A stretch of 64,000 bases of DNA, taken from Pseudomonadota bacterium (GTDB lineage: Bacteria; Pseudomonadota; Alphaproteobacteria; Rhizobiales; Devosiaceae). The stretch spans positions 1 to 64,000 of the forward strand of contig JAEWBN010000010.1 in the NCBI GenBank assembly GCA_023391095.1, in the 5' to 3' direction. The first letter of the stretch is position 1, and every line of letters starts with the position of its first letter. Below, piece after piece: positions 1 to 8,597 of this stretch. The notes under the pieces are model-generated. The model saw only the letters and a program-made list of their open reading frames with translations. It did not search any database and was not told where the DNA came from. Both the position numbers and the translations under genes were made by a program.

Positions 1-77
1 AATGGATCGAGCCGCAGCGGCACAGGCTCCCCCACGGGCTCATACACCCCAGGTACCGGCGTCCTGCTGCGGCTCAC
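1..77 (-). CDS. Possible 5' end of an unidentified divergent gene, cut by the window edge
   Basis: Reading leftwards from a GTG at 77 there is an open frame to the window edge with plausible GC-rich third positions, starting VSRSRTPVPGVYEPVGEPV. A weak AGGTG precedes the GTG by about 3 nt. Only about 25 codons are visible and no family is recognisable. If real, the gene is divergent from the LacI regulator and the two palindromes at 241 and 311 lie between them. It could equally be non-coding. Confidence 0.25.
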   Translation of the reverse strand, partial: MSRSRTPVPGVYEPVGEPVPLRLDP

Positions 78-240
78 CGCACCTGATGATCGCTCAGATA
101 ACGGCAACGTCAAGTTACAAGGTACCGCCGCTCGGCCCGGGAGGGCCGTAGCAGAGGTGGGAGGGGGTGGTTTTCCGCTCGAAGTTTTCTATCCCCCCAA
201 TCCCCCTTGCTCACCCCTGCGACCCGTGCTTATATCGCCG

Positions 241-256
241 CGGAAAAGCTTTTCCG
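241..256. promoter_or_regulatory. LacI-type operator O1, perfect 16-bp palindrome
   Basis: CGGAAAAGCTTTTCCG is a perfect inverted repeat 94 bp before the LacI-family start codon. LacI-family dimers bind even palindromes of this size. A second copy with the same core lies 68 bp away, centre to centre, which suits looping or cooperative repression. That the adjacent regulator binds here is an inference. Confidence 0.75.
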
Positions 257-310
257 ATCCTCCCTAACTGCGCCATCCCTGCCCCAAAAAACGTGCGCGG
301 AGCCCTAAAC

Positions 311-322
311 GAAAAGCTTTTC
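311..322. promoter_or_regulatory. LacI-type operator O2, 12-bp palindrome
   Basis: GAAAAGCTTTTC repeats the core of the palindrome at 241-256 and ends 27 bp before the regulator start codon. In that position it could block transcription or sit at the transcription start. It supports autoregulation of the lacI/GH127 operon. Confidence 0.7.
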
Positions 323-349
323 CTGCCTTATTAAGGCCCTTGAGGAACT

Positions 350-1351
350 ATGACCGACGCCACCAGCCGCCCAACCCTGCGCGATGTTGCCCGCCACGCT
401 GGCGTCAGCCTCGGCACCGCGTCCAAGGCGCTCAACAAGGCAGGTTCCCTGCGCACTGAAACGCGCGAAAAAGTCCTCGCCTCCGCCCAGGCGCTCGGCT
501 TCCGGCCCAACGATCTGGCCCAGGCCCTGCACCGCGGCCAGAGTTTTACCGTCGGCCTGATTTCCAATGACAGCTTCGGCCGCTTCACCATGCCGATCAT
601 GGAAGGGCTCGAAGATGTCCTCCATGAAGCGGGCATAGCGCTCTTCATGTGCAACGCCACCGACGACCCCGAGCGCGAAAAGCGCCATATCGACCAACTG
701 CTCGGCAAGCGCGTCGATGGCCTGGTCTTTACCGGCCGCCGCGCCGACCGGCGCCCGGCGCCGGGACTATCGCTGGGCGGCCTGCCCACGCTCTACGTGT
801 TTTCCCGCGGCGATACAGATGAGGCCCCCTGTATCCTGCCTGATGATCGCGGCGGAGCAGTGCTCGCCACCACCCATCTGCGCGAACTGGGCCGCAGCCG
901 CATTGCCCATGTCACCGGCCCAGAGGACTTCGAGGCCGTGCGCCTACGCCGCGAAGGCTATGAGAGCGTTGTCGGCGCGTCGGATCCGACGCTTGTTCTG
1001 CACGGACCCTGGTCGGAGGCCTGGGGCCGCGAGGCCGCCGAACAGCTCCTGGCCCTGCCCCAGCCGCCCGACGCCATCTTTGCCGGCAATGACCAGATTG
1101 CCCGCGGCCTGGTCGATGCCCTGCGCGACCGCGGCGTCTCCATTCCGGCCGACATTGCCATCGTCGGCTTCGACAACTGGACCATCATGGCCGAGGCGTC
1201 CCGCCCGCCCCTGACCAGTGTCGACATGAACTTGCGAGCGCTCGGCGAACAGGCCGGCCATCGCCTCATCCGCATGATCGGCGGAGAGCAGTTGAGCGGG
1301 CCCACGCGTCTGCCCTGCACTCTCGTCCGACGCGCCAGCACAACCCCTTGA
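350..1351 (+). CDS. LacI-family transcriptional regulator of a carbohydrate operon
   Basis: The 333-residue protein has the full LacI layout. An N-terminal helix-turn-helix (about residues 9-32, TLRDVARHAGVSLGTASKAL) is followed by the hinge helix and a periplasmic-binding-protein-like effector domain ending in the usual LPCTLVRRAS segment. It should act as a cytoplasmic repressor released by a sugar. The effector is unknown, but the next gene (35 bp after the stop) encodes a GH127 arabinofuranosidase, so an arabinose-containing ligand is a reasonable guess. Two palindromes upstream suggest autoregulation. Confidence 0.93.
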   Translation: MTDATSRPTLRDVARHAGVSLGTASKALNKAGSLRTETREKVLASAQALGFRPNDLAQALHRGQSFTVGLISNDSFGRFTMPIMEGLEDVLHEAGIALFMCNATDDPEREKRHIDQLLGKRVDGLVFTGRRADRRPAPGLSLGGLPTLYVFSRGDTDEAPCILPDDRGGAVLATTHLRELGRSRIAHVTGPEDFEAVRLRREGYESVVGASDPTLVLHGPWSEAWGREAAEQLLALPQPPDAIFAGNDQIARGLVDALRDRGVSIPADIAIVGFDNWTIMAEASRPPLTSVDMNLRALGEQAGHRLIRMIGGEQLSGPTRLPCTLVRRASTTP

Positions 1352-1386
1352 ATCCGCAACAAGGCCGCAAAGGCCGGAGGAGAACC

Positions 1387-3303
1387 ATGCGCCGCTATTC
1401 CCCCGTCGATTTCACCCGCGTCAGCCTGACCGGACCATTCTGGTCCGAGCGTCTGGAAACCGTGCTCACCCGCACCGTTCCCAGCCAATATGAAAAGCTG
1501 GGCGAAAGCGGCATCCTCGAATCCCTCGAACTCAAGGATCCCCCGCCGCCGCTGCGCATCCCGCGCATGGGCGGACCGGATGGCCACACCCATCAGGTCT
1601 TCTGGGATTCCGACATCGGCAAGTGGATCGAAGCTGCCGGCTATGCCCTGCGCCACCGTCGCGACGCAGACCTCGAAGCCAAGGTTGACGTCATTGTCGA
1701 TCAGCTGGAAGCCGCCCAGATGGACGATGGCTATCTCAATCTCTGGTATCAGGGCCACGAGATCGAAAAGCGCTGGACCAACATGCGCGACCGGCACGAG
1801 CTCTATAATGCCGGCCACCTGCTGGAAGGCGCCATTGCCTATTACCAGGCCACCGGCAAGCGCAAGTTCCTCGATGTCATGGAGCGCTTCCTCGACCATA
1901 TCCGCACCATGTTCGGCACCGGTCCGGGGCAGAAGAAGGGCTATTGCGGCCATCAGGAAATCGAACTGGCGCTGGTCAAGCTTTATCGGCTGACCGGGGA
2001 GCGCAAGCAGCTCGACCTGGCGTCCTACTTCATCGACCAGCGCGGCCAGGAGCCGCACTATTTCGACGAGGAAGCCGTCGCCCGGGGCGCCGACCCCAAG
2101 GACTACCACTTCTACAACAACGGCAATCACCAGTATTCCCAGTCGCACAAGCCGGTGCGCGAGCAGGACAAGGTCGTCGGCCACGCCGTGCGCGCCATGT
2201 ATATGTACACCGCCATGGCCGACCTTGCCGCCGAGCTCAATGACGAGAGCCTGCGCCGCGCCTGCGAAGTGCTGTGGGACGACGTCACCACCACCCGCAT
2301 GTATGTCACTGGCGGCTTTGGGCCCTCGGCGTCAAACGAGGGCTTCACCACCGACTACGACCTGCCCAACGACACGGCCTATTGCGAAACCTGCGCCTCC
2401 ATCGCCTTCGTGTTCTGGGCACAGCGCATGCTCAATCTCGAGCTCGACGGCCAATATGCCGAAGCCATGGAACTGGCGCTCTACAACGGCACCCTGTCCG
2501 GCCTCAGCCGCGACGGCGAGCTTTACTTCTACGAGAACAAGCTCGACAGCCAGGGCAAGGATCGTCGCTGGCCGTGGCACCCCTGCCCCTGCTGCACCAT
2601 GAACGTCTCGCGTCTGGTCGCCTCGGTTGGGGGCTACTTCTATTCGGTCGGCGCCGACTCCATCGCGGTCAATCTCTATGGCGGCAACTCGGCCGACCTC
2701 GATATGAACGGTCGCCGTGTCCGCATCGAAGAGGTCTCGACCTATCCATGGTCGGGCAAGATCAAGATCACCGTTCGCCCCGAAGGCAGTGGCGAATTTG
2801 CTCTCAAGCTGCGCATTCCGAGCTGGGCCAAGGGCGCTTCGGCAAGCCTGAACGGGGCTGCCCTCGACCTCGAGGCGCAGATCGAAAACGGCTACCTCGT
2901 CATCCGCCGCGACTGGGCCGATGGCGACACCGTCGACCTTGATCTGCCCATGCCGCCGCGCCGCATCTATGCCAACCCCAAGGTCAAGATGGACCGCTAC
3001 CGCGTCGCCCTGGCTCGCGGCCCGCTGGTCTATTGCGCCGAACAGGCCGACAACCCGGTTGCCCCGCATGACCTGCTCCTGCCGGCCAATACGGAAGTCA
3101 CCGAGGCCCAGTCCGACCTTTTCGGCGGCATCGTCACCCTCAAGGCCGATGCCCTGACCATTGCCAACGACGATTGGGGTCCGGATCTCTACCGCACCAC
3201 CCCGCCAAGCACATCCCCTGCCACCCTCACGGCCATCCCCTACTACCTCTGGGCCAACCGCGACCCCGGCAGCATGTTGGTTTGGCTCCACGCCGTCCCG
3301 TAA
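1387..3303 (+). CDS. Glycoside hydrolase family 127 beta-L-arabinofuranosidase-like enzyme
   Basis: The 638-residue protein belongs to the GH127 (old DUF1680) family, whose characterised member HypBA1 releases beta-L-arabinofuranose using a zinc-bound cysteine nucleophile. The expected ligands are visible: Glu334 and Cys336 in YCETCASIAF, and the Cys402-Cys403 pair in CPCCTMNVSRL. An all-helical barrel is followed by beta-sandwich domains, and the length matches the family. The ATG at 1387 is chosen because GGAGGAGA lies just before it; an upstream TTG at 1348 overlaps the lacI stop and lacks such a site. No signal peptide is seen, so it probably acts on imported oligosaccharides. It is likely co-transcribed with the LacI gene. 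Confidence 0.9.
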   Translation: MRRYSPVDFTRVSLTGPFWSERLETVLTRTVPSQYEKLGESGILESLELKDPPPPLRIPRMGGPDGHTHQVFWDSDIGKWIEAAGYALRHRRDADLEAKVDVIVDQLEAAQMDDGYLNLWYQGHEIEKRWTNMRDRHELYNAGHLLEGAIAYYQATGKRKFLDVMERFLDHIRTMFGTGPGQKKGYCGHQEIELALVKLYRLTGERKQLDLASYFIDQRGQEPHYFDEEAVARGADPKDYHFYNNGNHQYSQSHKPVREQDKVVGHAVRAMYMYTAMADLAAELNDESLRRACEVLWDDVTTTRMYVTGGFGPSASNEGFTTDYDLPNDTAYCETCASIAFVFWAQRMLNLELDGQYAEAMELALYNGTLSGLSRDGELYFYENKLDSQGKDRRWPWHPCPCCTMNVSRLVASVGGYFYSVGADSIAVNLYGGNSADLDMNGRRVRIEEVSTYPWSGKIKITVRPEGSGEFALKLRIPSWAKGASASLNGAALDLEAQIENGYLVIRRDWADGDTVDLDLPMPPRRIYANPKVKMDRYRVALARGPLVYCAEQADNPVAPHDLLLPANTEVTEAQSDLFGGIVTLKADALTIANDDWGPDLYRTTPPSTSPATLTAIPYYLWANRDPGSMLVWLHAVP

Positions 3304-3398
3304 GGGTCAATCGCTCCAGTGGAGCGGTTGAAGGCGTGGAGGCCATGAGAGCTACGCTCGAATGGCGGGCAAGTCCCACACTCGATCTCCCAACACCC

Positions 3399-3422
3399 CA
3401 CCTCCCCGCAAGCGGGGAGGTG
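3399..3422. repeat. Intergenic palindrome, 11-bp stem
   Basis: CACCTCCCCGC and GCGGGGAGGTG flank an AA centre, giving a perfect GC-rich hairpin in the 239-bp gap after the GH127 gene. There is no T tract, so it is more like a short dispersed intergenic palindrome than a classical terminator, though it may act as an mRNA end stabiliser. Confidence 0.6.
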
Positions 3423-3542
3423 ATACTGCTAGGCCGCCTCCTGGAAGAATGCACCGACAACGGCGTGGAGCCTCGGCGGCCCCACCTCGCCACAGCCCAC
3501 CATCCCCCCTAAACTCGCCTCACAGTCACCCGAGTCGAGTTC

Positions 3543-4034
3543 ATGTCCCCCACATCCCAGCAGCGACCCAATCCGCTGCATCTGCTGCTGGCCTTTGGCA
3601 GCGGCTGCCTGCTCACCTTCGCCGTCTTCATCAATGCCGAAGCCGGCCGCTATGGCGGCGCGCTCTATTCTTCATGGCTGGCCCATGGCACCGGCACCGT
3701 GGCCGCCATTGTGGTCCTCGCCATTCTCTGGTTCCGCGACCGGCCCGCTGTGACCGCCATCCGCAACAAGGCGCCGCTCTGGGCCTATCTCGGCGGCATA
3801 TCCGGCGCAGCCACGGTCATGCTGACTTCGACCACCGCCATTTCCCCGCTCGCCCTGGCTGGCACGCTGGCGCTGGGCCTTGCCGGACAGGTGGCCTTCA
3901 GCCTTGCCGCGGACCAGTGGGGCCTCTTCGGCCTGCCCAAGCGTCGCCTCACCCTCCGCGACGCCGCAGCCGCCGCCCTCATCACCGCCGGCAGTCTCCT
4001 CATCATCCTGGTCGGCATGGGGAGCCCGGCATGA
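3543..4034 (+). CDS. DUF606 (YdcZ-type) small drug/metabolite transporter family protein, first of a pair
   Basis: The 163-residue membrane protein has about five hydrophobic segments in the DUF606/YdcZ branch of the drug/metabolite transporter superfamily. Family members are half-length, about 140-160 residues, and often occur as adjacent pairs that presumably form a heterodimer. The stop codon overlaps the start of the next DUF606 gene (ATGA), so the two are translationally coupled. The substrate is unknown. The position after a GH127 gene hints at a sugar or sugar-derived compound, but a 239-bp gap separates them. Confidence 0.78.
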   Translation: MSPTSQQRPNPLHLLLAFGSGCLLTFAVFINAEAGRYGGALYSSWLAHGTGTVAAIVVLAILWFRDRPAVTAIRNKAPLWAYLGGISGAATVMLTSTTAISPLALAGTLALGLAGQVAFSLAADQWGLFGLPKRRLTLRDAAAAALITAGSLLIILVGMGSPA

Positions 4035-4453
4035 CGCTCTTTGTCACCTATGCGATCATCGCCGGCGTGTTGGTCGGTCTTAGCCGCCAGCTCAACGGTA
4101 GGCTTGCCCTCTCCACCACGCCCCTCCTGGCATCCTTCTTCAACCACATCGTCGGCTTCGGCTTCCTCACCGTGCTCGGACTGGTCCTCGGCAACCTCAT
4201 TTTGCCCGGCGCAGCCGACGCGCCGTGGTGGGTCTATCTGGGCGGACCGATCGGGGTCGTTTTCGTCACCATTGGCTCGTGGCTCATTCCCCGCATCGGC
4301 GCCGTCAATTCGGCGCTGCTGGTCATCGGCGGGCAGATGGTGTCGGGGGTGATTTTCGATTTCGTGCGCGGCGCGCCAATGACATTTTGGGCCAGTGCAC
4401 TCGGCGTTACCCTTATCCTGGCCGGAGTAGCGCTAACGCAAAGGTCAAGGTGA
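4031..4453 (+). CDS. DUF606 (YdcZ-type) small transporter family protein, second of a pair
   Basis: The 140-residue protein has about five transmembrane segments starting MTLFVTYAIIAGVLVGLSRQ and the conserved RQLNGRLA segment of DUF606. Its ATG at 4031 overlaps the upstream stop by 4 bp. It resembles its partner in size and topology, as expected for subunits of an antiparallel dimeric transporter. A longer open frame from 3362 exists but runs through the partner gene in another frame and is not real. Confidence 0.78.
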   Translation: MTLFVTYAIIAGVLVGLSRQLNGRLALSTTPLLASFFNHIVGFGFLTVLGLVLGNLILPGAADAPWWVYLGGPIGVVFVTIGSWLIPRIGAVNSALLVIGGQMVSGVIFDFVRGAPMTFWASALGVTLILAGVALTQRSR

Positions 4454-4469
4454 ACAGTCTGCTAACAAT

Positions 4470-4489
4470 AAGGGGCCCGTAGGCCCCTT
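4470..4489. terminator. Bidirectional terminator between convergent genes
   Basis: AAGGGGCC and GGCCCCTT flank a CGTA loop, giving an 8-bp stem. It lies between the DUF606 stop and the convergent aldehyde dehydrogenase stop, and TTATT follows on the plus strand. Confidence 0.75.
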
Positions 4490-4511
4490 AAGTTATTCGA
4501 TTTTGCGCCGC

Positions 4512-5951
4512 TTAGCCGGCCGAGGTGTAGGCGGTCTTCACCACGGTGAAGAACTCTGCGGCATACTTGCCCTGCTCGCGCGGGCCATAGCTGGAGCCCT
4601 TGCGGCCACCGAAGGGCACGTGGAAATCGACACCTGCGGTCGGCACGTTGACCATGACCATGCCAGCTTCCGAATTGCGCTTGAAGTGCGACGCATACTT
4701 GAGAGAAGTCGTTACGATACCTGCACTTAGGCCGAATTCCGTATCGTTGGCAGTGGCCAGCGCTTCCTCGTAATCCTTGACCTTGATGACCGCGGCGACC
4801 GGCCCGAAGATCTCTTCGCGGGCAATCCGCATCTGGTTGGTCGCGCCGGTAAAGAGCGTCGGCTGCAGGAAGTAGCCTTCGGTATCCTTCTTCACGCGGT
4901 CGCCACCAGCGGCCAGGGTGGCACCCTCGCCCTTGCCGATCTCGATATAGTCGGTGTCCTGCTTGAGCTGGCTGGGATCGACCACGGGGCCGATTTCCGT
5001 ATCCTTTTCAAGGGCATGGCCCACGCGAAGCCCATTGGTGCGCTCAGCCAGCGCCGCAACGAACTGGTCGTGAATGCCTTCCGTCACGATCACGCGGCTC
5101 GACGCCGTGCAGCGCTGGCCGGTCGAGAAAAACGCAGACTGCGCAACGCTTTCCACGGCAACCTTGAGGTCAGCATCATCGAGAACGATGGTCGGGTTCT
5201 TGCCACCCATTTCGAGCTGGAACTTGCGGCCGACCTTGATCGAAGCCTCGGCGACGCGCTTGCCAGTCCCCACCGAGCCGGTGAAGGAAACCGCGTTCAC
5301 ATCGGGGCTGTCGAGCATGGTCTGGCCAACGACCGAACCCTTGCCCATGACCAGGTTCAGCACGCCCTTGGGCAGGCCGGCGCGCTGGAGAATATCAACA
5401 ATTGCCCAGGTCGAGCCGGGCACGAGGTCAGCCGGCTTGATGACGACGGTATTGCCATAGGCCAGAGCCGGCGCAATCTTCCAGGCCGGGATGGCGATGG
5501 GGAAGTTCCAGGGCGTGATGATGCCGATGACACCAACGGGCTCACGGGTAATCTCGACCGTCAGGCCCGGACGCACGCTGGGGAGCACTTCACCGGCAAG
5601 GCGCAGCGTTTCGCCCGCGAAGAAATCGAAAATCTGGGCAGCACGAGTGACTTCGCCGATACCTTCGGGAAGCGTCTTGCCTTCTTCGCGGCTCAGGAGT
5701 TCGCCCAGTTCCTGCTTGCGCGCCAGGATTTCCTGGCTGGTCTTGGAGAGGATCGCGTGGCGTTCGAGAATGCCCGAACGCGACCAGGCGGGGAACGCAG
5801 CCTTGGCGGCGGCAATGGCCTGCTTGGTCTCTTCCGCGGTTGCGCGGGCGTAGACACCAACCACTTCGTTGATGTTGGACGGGTTGATGTTCTCAACGCC
5901 ATCGGAGCCGACCCATTCACCGTCGATCAGGTTCTTGTGCAATTCGGTCAT
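4512..5951 (-). CDS. 2-oxoglutarate semialdehyde dehydrogenase (ALDH superfamily)
   Basis: The 479-residue NAD(P)-dependent aldehyde dehydrogenase has all catalytic landmarks: Asn149 in PWNFP, Lys172 in VVIKPAD, Glu247 in LEMGGKNP and the nucleophile Cys281 in GQRCTASSR. The sequence resembles 2-oxoglutarate semialdehyde dehydrogenases, the last enzyme of the oxidative (Weimberg-type) D-xylose and L-arabinose pathways (XylA of Caulobacter). The assignment is supported by the upstream FAH-family gene 54 bp away, which matches the preceding dehydratase step. The product, 2-oxoglutarate, enters the TCA cycle. A succinate semialdehyde or other aldehyde substrate cannot be excluded from sequence alone. 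Confidence 0.85.
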   Translation of the reverse strand: MTELHKNLIDGEWVGSDGVENINPSNINEVVGVYARATAEETKQAIAAAKAAFPAWSRSGILERHAILSKTSQEILARKQELGELLSREEGKTLPEGIGEVTRAAQIFDFFAGETLRLAGEVLPSVRPGLTVEITREPVGVIGIITPWNFPIAIPAWKIAPALAYGNTVVIKPADLVPGSTWAIVDILQRAGLPKGVLNLVMGKGSVVGQTMLDSPDVNAVSFTGSVGTGKRVAEASIKVGRKFQLEMGGKNPTIVLDDADLKVAVESVAQSAFFSTGQRCTASSRVIVTEGIHDQFVAALAERTNGLRVGHALEKDTEIGPVVDPSQLKQDTDYIEIGKGEGATLAAGGDRVKKDTEGYFLQPTLFTGATNQMRIAREEIFGPVAAVIKVKDYEEALATANDTEFGLSAGIVTTSLKYASHFKRNSEAGMVMVNVPTAGVDFHVPFGGRKGSSYGPREQGKYAAEFFTVVKTAYTSAG

Positions 5952-6005
5952 ATCAGGGCCTTTCGGTAAGCCGACACTTCGGGGGGAGCAAAGCGTCCTG
6001 TTGAA

Positions 6006-7151
6006 TTAAATGAGGCTGGCGCGGCTGAGATCGCGCAGTAGATGGCTGGTGCCATAGGTCCAGGGCGGACACTTGGTAGATAGGTTCACGGTGTTGGAAA
6101 GTGTACCCAGGCTCGGTGTCGAAATGGAGACCACGTCACCAATCTTGTGCGTGAAACCCTTGCCTGCGCCATCGCGATCCTTCACCGGTGCGAACATGGT
6201 GCCTAGGTAGAGAACCAGACCGTCCGGATACTGGTGGTGCTCGCCAATGGTAGCAGCGACCAGCGATTCCGGGGTGCGGGAAATTTCCGCCATGTTGGAC
6301 TGGCCTTCCAGCACAAAGCCGTCTGTGCCTTCAACCCGCAGGGAAATTTCCGCCTGCTTGACCGCGTCGAGGGTGAAGTCGCCGTCGAACAGCCGCAGGA
6401 ACGGGCCGAGCGAGGCCGAGGCGTTATTGTCCTTGGCCTTGCCCAGCAGCAGCGCTGAACGGCCCTCGACGTCGCGGAGATTGACGTCATTGCCGAGCGT
6501 CGCGCCGATGATCTCGCCCTTGCTCGTGACCACAAGGGCAACTTCGGGTTCCGGATTGTTCCAGCTGGAAACGGGATGGAGCCCCACTTCCGCACCATGC
6601 CCCACCGCGCTCATGGGCTGAGCCTTGGTGAAAATCTCGGCATCCGGTCCAATGCCCACCTCGAGATACTGGCTCCACACACCCTTTTCGATCAGGGCCG
6701 CCTTGACCTTCATGGCCGCTTCCGAGCCTGGCACCAGTTCGGAAAGGTCCGTACCGATGAGATCGAGAATTTCGGTCCGAAGGGCATCTGCGCGGGACTT
6801 GTCGCCGCGCGCCTGCTCTTCGATCACCCGCTCGAGCAGCGAAACAACAAACGTCACCCCGGACGCCTTGATCGCCTGAAGGTCGATCGGGGCCAGGAGC
6901 CGCGGCAGTTCGCTGCCACCAGACTTGGAATTGGCAACCACGGCTTCGATTGACCCGACCGCACGACCCGGCGCGGTGCGCACATGCTCAGCAGCGCGAC
7001 CGCTTTCGGCAATGTCGCGAACGGTGGCCATACCGCGCGCGGTGATGTCGACCAACTCCCCCTCGCGCACGGTGACGATGCGGGGATATTCAAACCCGGG
7101 CAGAAGCGCCCGCCCCAGGAGAGTGCCCTCAGGAATGTCATCGGCGTGCAT
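6006..7151 (-). CDS. FAH-family 2-keto-3-deoxy-pentonate dehydratase (XylX-like)
   Basis: The 381-residue protein belongs to the fumarylacetoacetate hydrolase superfamily, with the metal-binding region around NNPEPEVALVV and GNDVNLRDVEGRS. Its length and its pairing with 2-oxoglutarate semialdehyde dehydrogenase match XylX of the Caulobacter Weimberg pathway, which dehydrates 2-keto-3-deoxy-xylonate. It probably works on D-xylose- or L-arabinose-derived ketodeoxy acids in the cytoplasm. The start is preceded by GGGGAGGA. It is the first gene of a two-gene operon. The sugar dehydrogenase and the first (pentonate) dehydratase of the route are not in this window. Confidence 0.8.
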   Translation of the reverse strand: MHADDIPEGTLLGRALLPGFEYPRIVTVREGELVDITARGMATVRDIAESGRAAEHVRTAPGRAVGSIEAVVANSKSGGSELPRLLAPIDLQAIKASGVTFVVSLLERVIEEQARGDKSRADALRTEILDLIGTDLSELVPGSEAAMKVKAALIEKGVWSQYLEVGIGPDAEIFTKAQPMSAVGHGAEVGLHPVSSWNNPEPEVALVVTSKGEIIGATLGNDVNLRDVEGRSALLLGKAKDNNASASLGPFLRLFDGDFTLDAVKQAEISLRVEGTDGFVLEGQSNMAEISRTPESLVAATIGEHHQYPDGLVLYLGTMFAPVKDRDGAGKGFTHKIGDVVSISTPSLGTLSNTVNLSTKCPPWTYGTSHLLRDLSRASLI

Positions 7152-7227
7152 GGCTGTCCTCCCCGGAAATACCAGACGAGTGACTAGCCCAGCCTGCGCC
7201 CATGGCGCAAGCCAAACCGGGCAAAAA

Positions 7228-7692
7228 TCATACTTTTGTCGGTAGCACTGACTCGGCCAAAGCCTGGAGATAGGCCACGAAGGCCGGGTCCTCGCCCGGC
7301 AGGTGCGTGTTCATCGCTGCCCTGAAATCTTCCCGGTGGCACCATTCGACCATCCAGTCCTCCCAGGAGCGCCAGCGCCGCAAGTCGGCGCCACGCATAT
7401 TATCCCGGTAGGTCAGGATATAGGCGCGTTCGAACAGCGAGATGAGAATCCCCAGCAGGGCGGACTTGCGCATCTGCTGCTCTTCGTTGAGACCGACGGC
7501 AGCATTTGCTTCCAGCAACCGAAGGTCGGCGTTTTCCAGAGCCAGCTTGAGGAAGGTGACATACTCGTCGGAGAGGTGGAGATAAGTCTCTTCCTCCTCC
7601 TGCGCACGCTGCTTGATCCGGTCGAGCACATAGAAGCCGATGGCCATCGGCAGACCCACGACAGTCACTATGTAGCTGGCTGTTTCCCACAT
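7228..7692 (-). CDS. Membrane-anchored protein of unknown function
   Basis: The 154-residue protein begins with one hydrophobic segment (about residues 5-22, SYIVTVVGLPMAIGFYVLD), followed by a charged helical cytoplasmic domain containing the run RAQEEEETYLHLSDEY and a Trp-rich stretch RRWRSWEDWMVEWCHRED. This N-anchor plus helical body is common in uncharacterised bacterial membrane proteins. The ATG at 7692 is preferred over an upstream GTG at 7707 because a GGAG lies about 8 nt before it. It lies 76 bp upstream of the FAH-family gene on the same strand, but no functional link is evident. Confidence 0.65.
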   Translation of the reverse strand: MWETASYIVTVVGLPMAIGFYVLDRIKQRAQEEEETYLHLSDEYVTFLKLALENADLRLLEANAAVGLNEEQQMRKSALLGILISLFERAYILTYRDNMRGADLRRWRSWEDWMVEWCHREDFRAAMNTHLPGEDPAFVAYLQALAESVLPTKV

Positions 7693-7808
7693 CGTTACGC
7701 TCCGCACCCACTGACCATAACTATCCCATTCAACTCCGGTTCATCTGCGCCCCAATAAGGACGCATTGGCCCGGGAATCCTCACCCGAGCAATTTCAGGA
7801 GTTTGCCA

Positions 7809-8525
7809 ATGCGCATCCATAGCGTCCTCGTTCCCCTCGCTCTTCTTGCAACCGCCCTGCCCGCCTATGCCGGCAGCATCGCCATTGACGGCCGAGGAGA
7901 AGTCCGGGCCGCCCCGGACATGGCGACCGTCATGTCCGGCGTTACCACGCAGGGTGCCACGGCGCGCGAGGCTCTGGATGCCAATACCGAGGCGATGGCC
8001 GAACTGATCGCCGCCCTCAAGGAAGCCGGTATCGAGGCCCGAGACATCCAGACGTCGGGCTTCTCGGTCAATCCCAACTATGTGTATTCGGACGCCCGTG
8101 ACGAGCTTGGCTATACCCTGCCGCCCAAGATCAACGGCTATCAGGTCGCCAATTCCGTGACCGTTGTGGTGCGTGATCTCGATGAGCTGGGCACGATCCT
8201 CGACCAATCGGTGACCGTGGGCGCCAATACGGTCAACGGCGTCAACTTTTCTGTTGCAGATCCTTCCGACCTTCTCAACGAAGCCCGCAAGGCGGCCTTT
8301 GCCGATGCTGGCGCCAAGGCCGAACTCTATGCCGAAGTCGCCGGAGCCCAGCTCGGGGATCTCGAATCCATCAGCGAACGTCAGGACTACGGCAGCCCGC
8401 AGCCATACGCCATGTATGCCCGCGCCGAAGCCGCCTCCGCGGCCCCCGTGCCCGTCGAAGTCGGCGAGTTGACCTTTGCTGTCACGGTCAGCGTCGAGTG
8501 GGATTTGGACAACACCGCAGACTAA
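7809..8525 (+). CDS. Periplasmic SIMPL (DUF541) domain protein
   Basis: The 238-residue protein has a signal peptide (cleavage near AYAG-SIAIDG) and one SIMPL/DUF541 domain, recognisable by GRGEVRAAPDMATVMSGV at the start and the EVGELTFAVTVSVEWDL end. Such proteins are periplasmic or outer-membrane-associated and have been linked to oxidative stress tolerance, with no known enzymatic activity. The ATG at 7809 is chosen because AGGAG lies 6 nt before it. Confidence 0.85.
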   Translation: MRIHSVLVPLALLATALPAYAGSIAIDGRGEVRAAPDMATVMSGVTTQGATAREALDANTEAMAELIAALKEAGIEARDIQTSGFSVNPNYVYSDARDELGYTLPPKINGYQVANSVTVVVRDLDELGTILDQSVTVGANTVNGVNFSVADPSDLLNEARKAAFADAGAKAELYAEVAGAQLGDLESISERQDYGSPQPYAMYARAEAASAAPVPVEVGELTFAVTVSVEWDLDNTAD

Positions 8526-8597
8526 TCAACAGCAGTCTTTGGGCCCCGCCATGTTTTGAACAAACCGCAAGGGCCCAACGCGCGTTGTTAAATCACG

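Larger units (their letters stand above)
78..349. other. Intergenic region upstream of the LacI-family gene
   Basis: No convincing gene is seen here. The left half is rich in G and C runs, for example around 150-215. The right half contains two AAAAGCTTTT-centred palindromes, listed separately, and a TTATATCG stretch at about 230-237 that could serve as a -10 element. Confidence 0.5.

Noticed and set aside
3362..4453. 363-residue frame covering both DUF606 genes
   Set aside because: Only the last 140 residues match the family; the first part is read out of frame over the partner gene.
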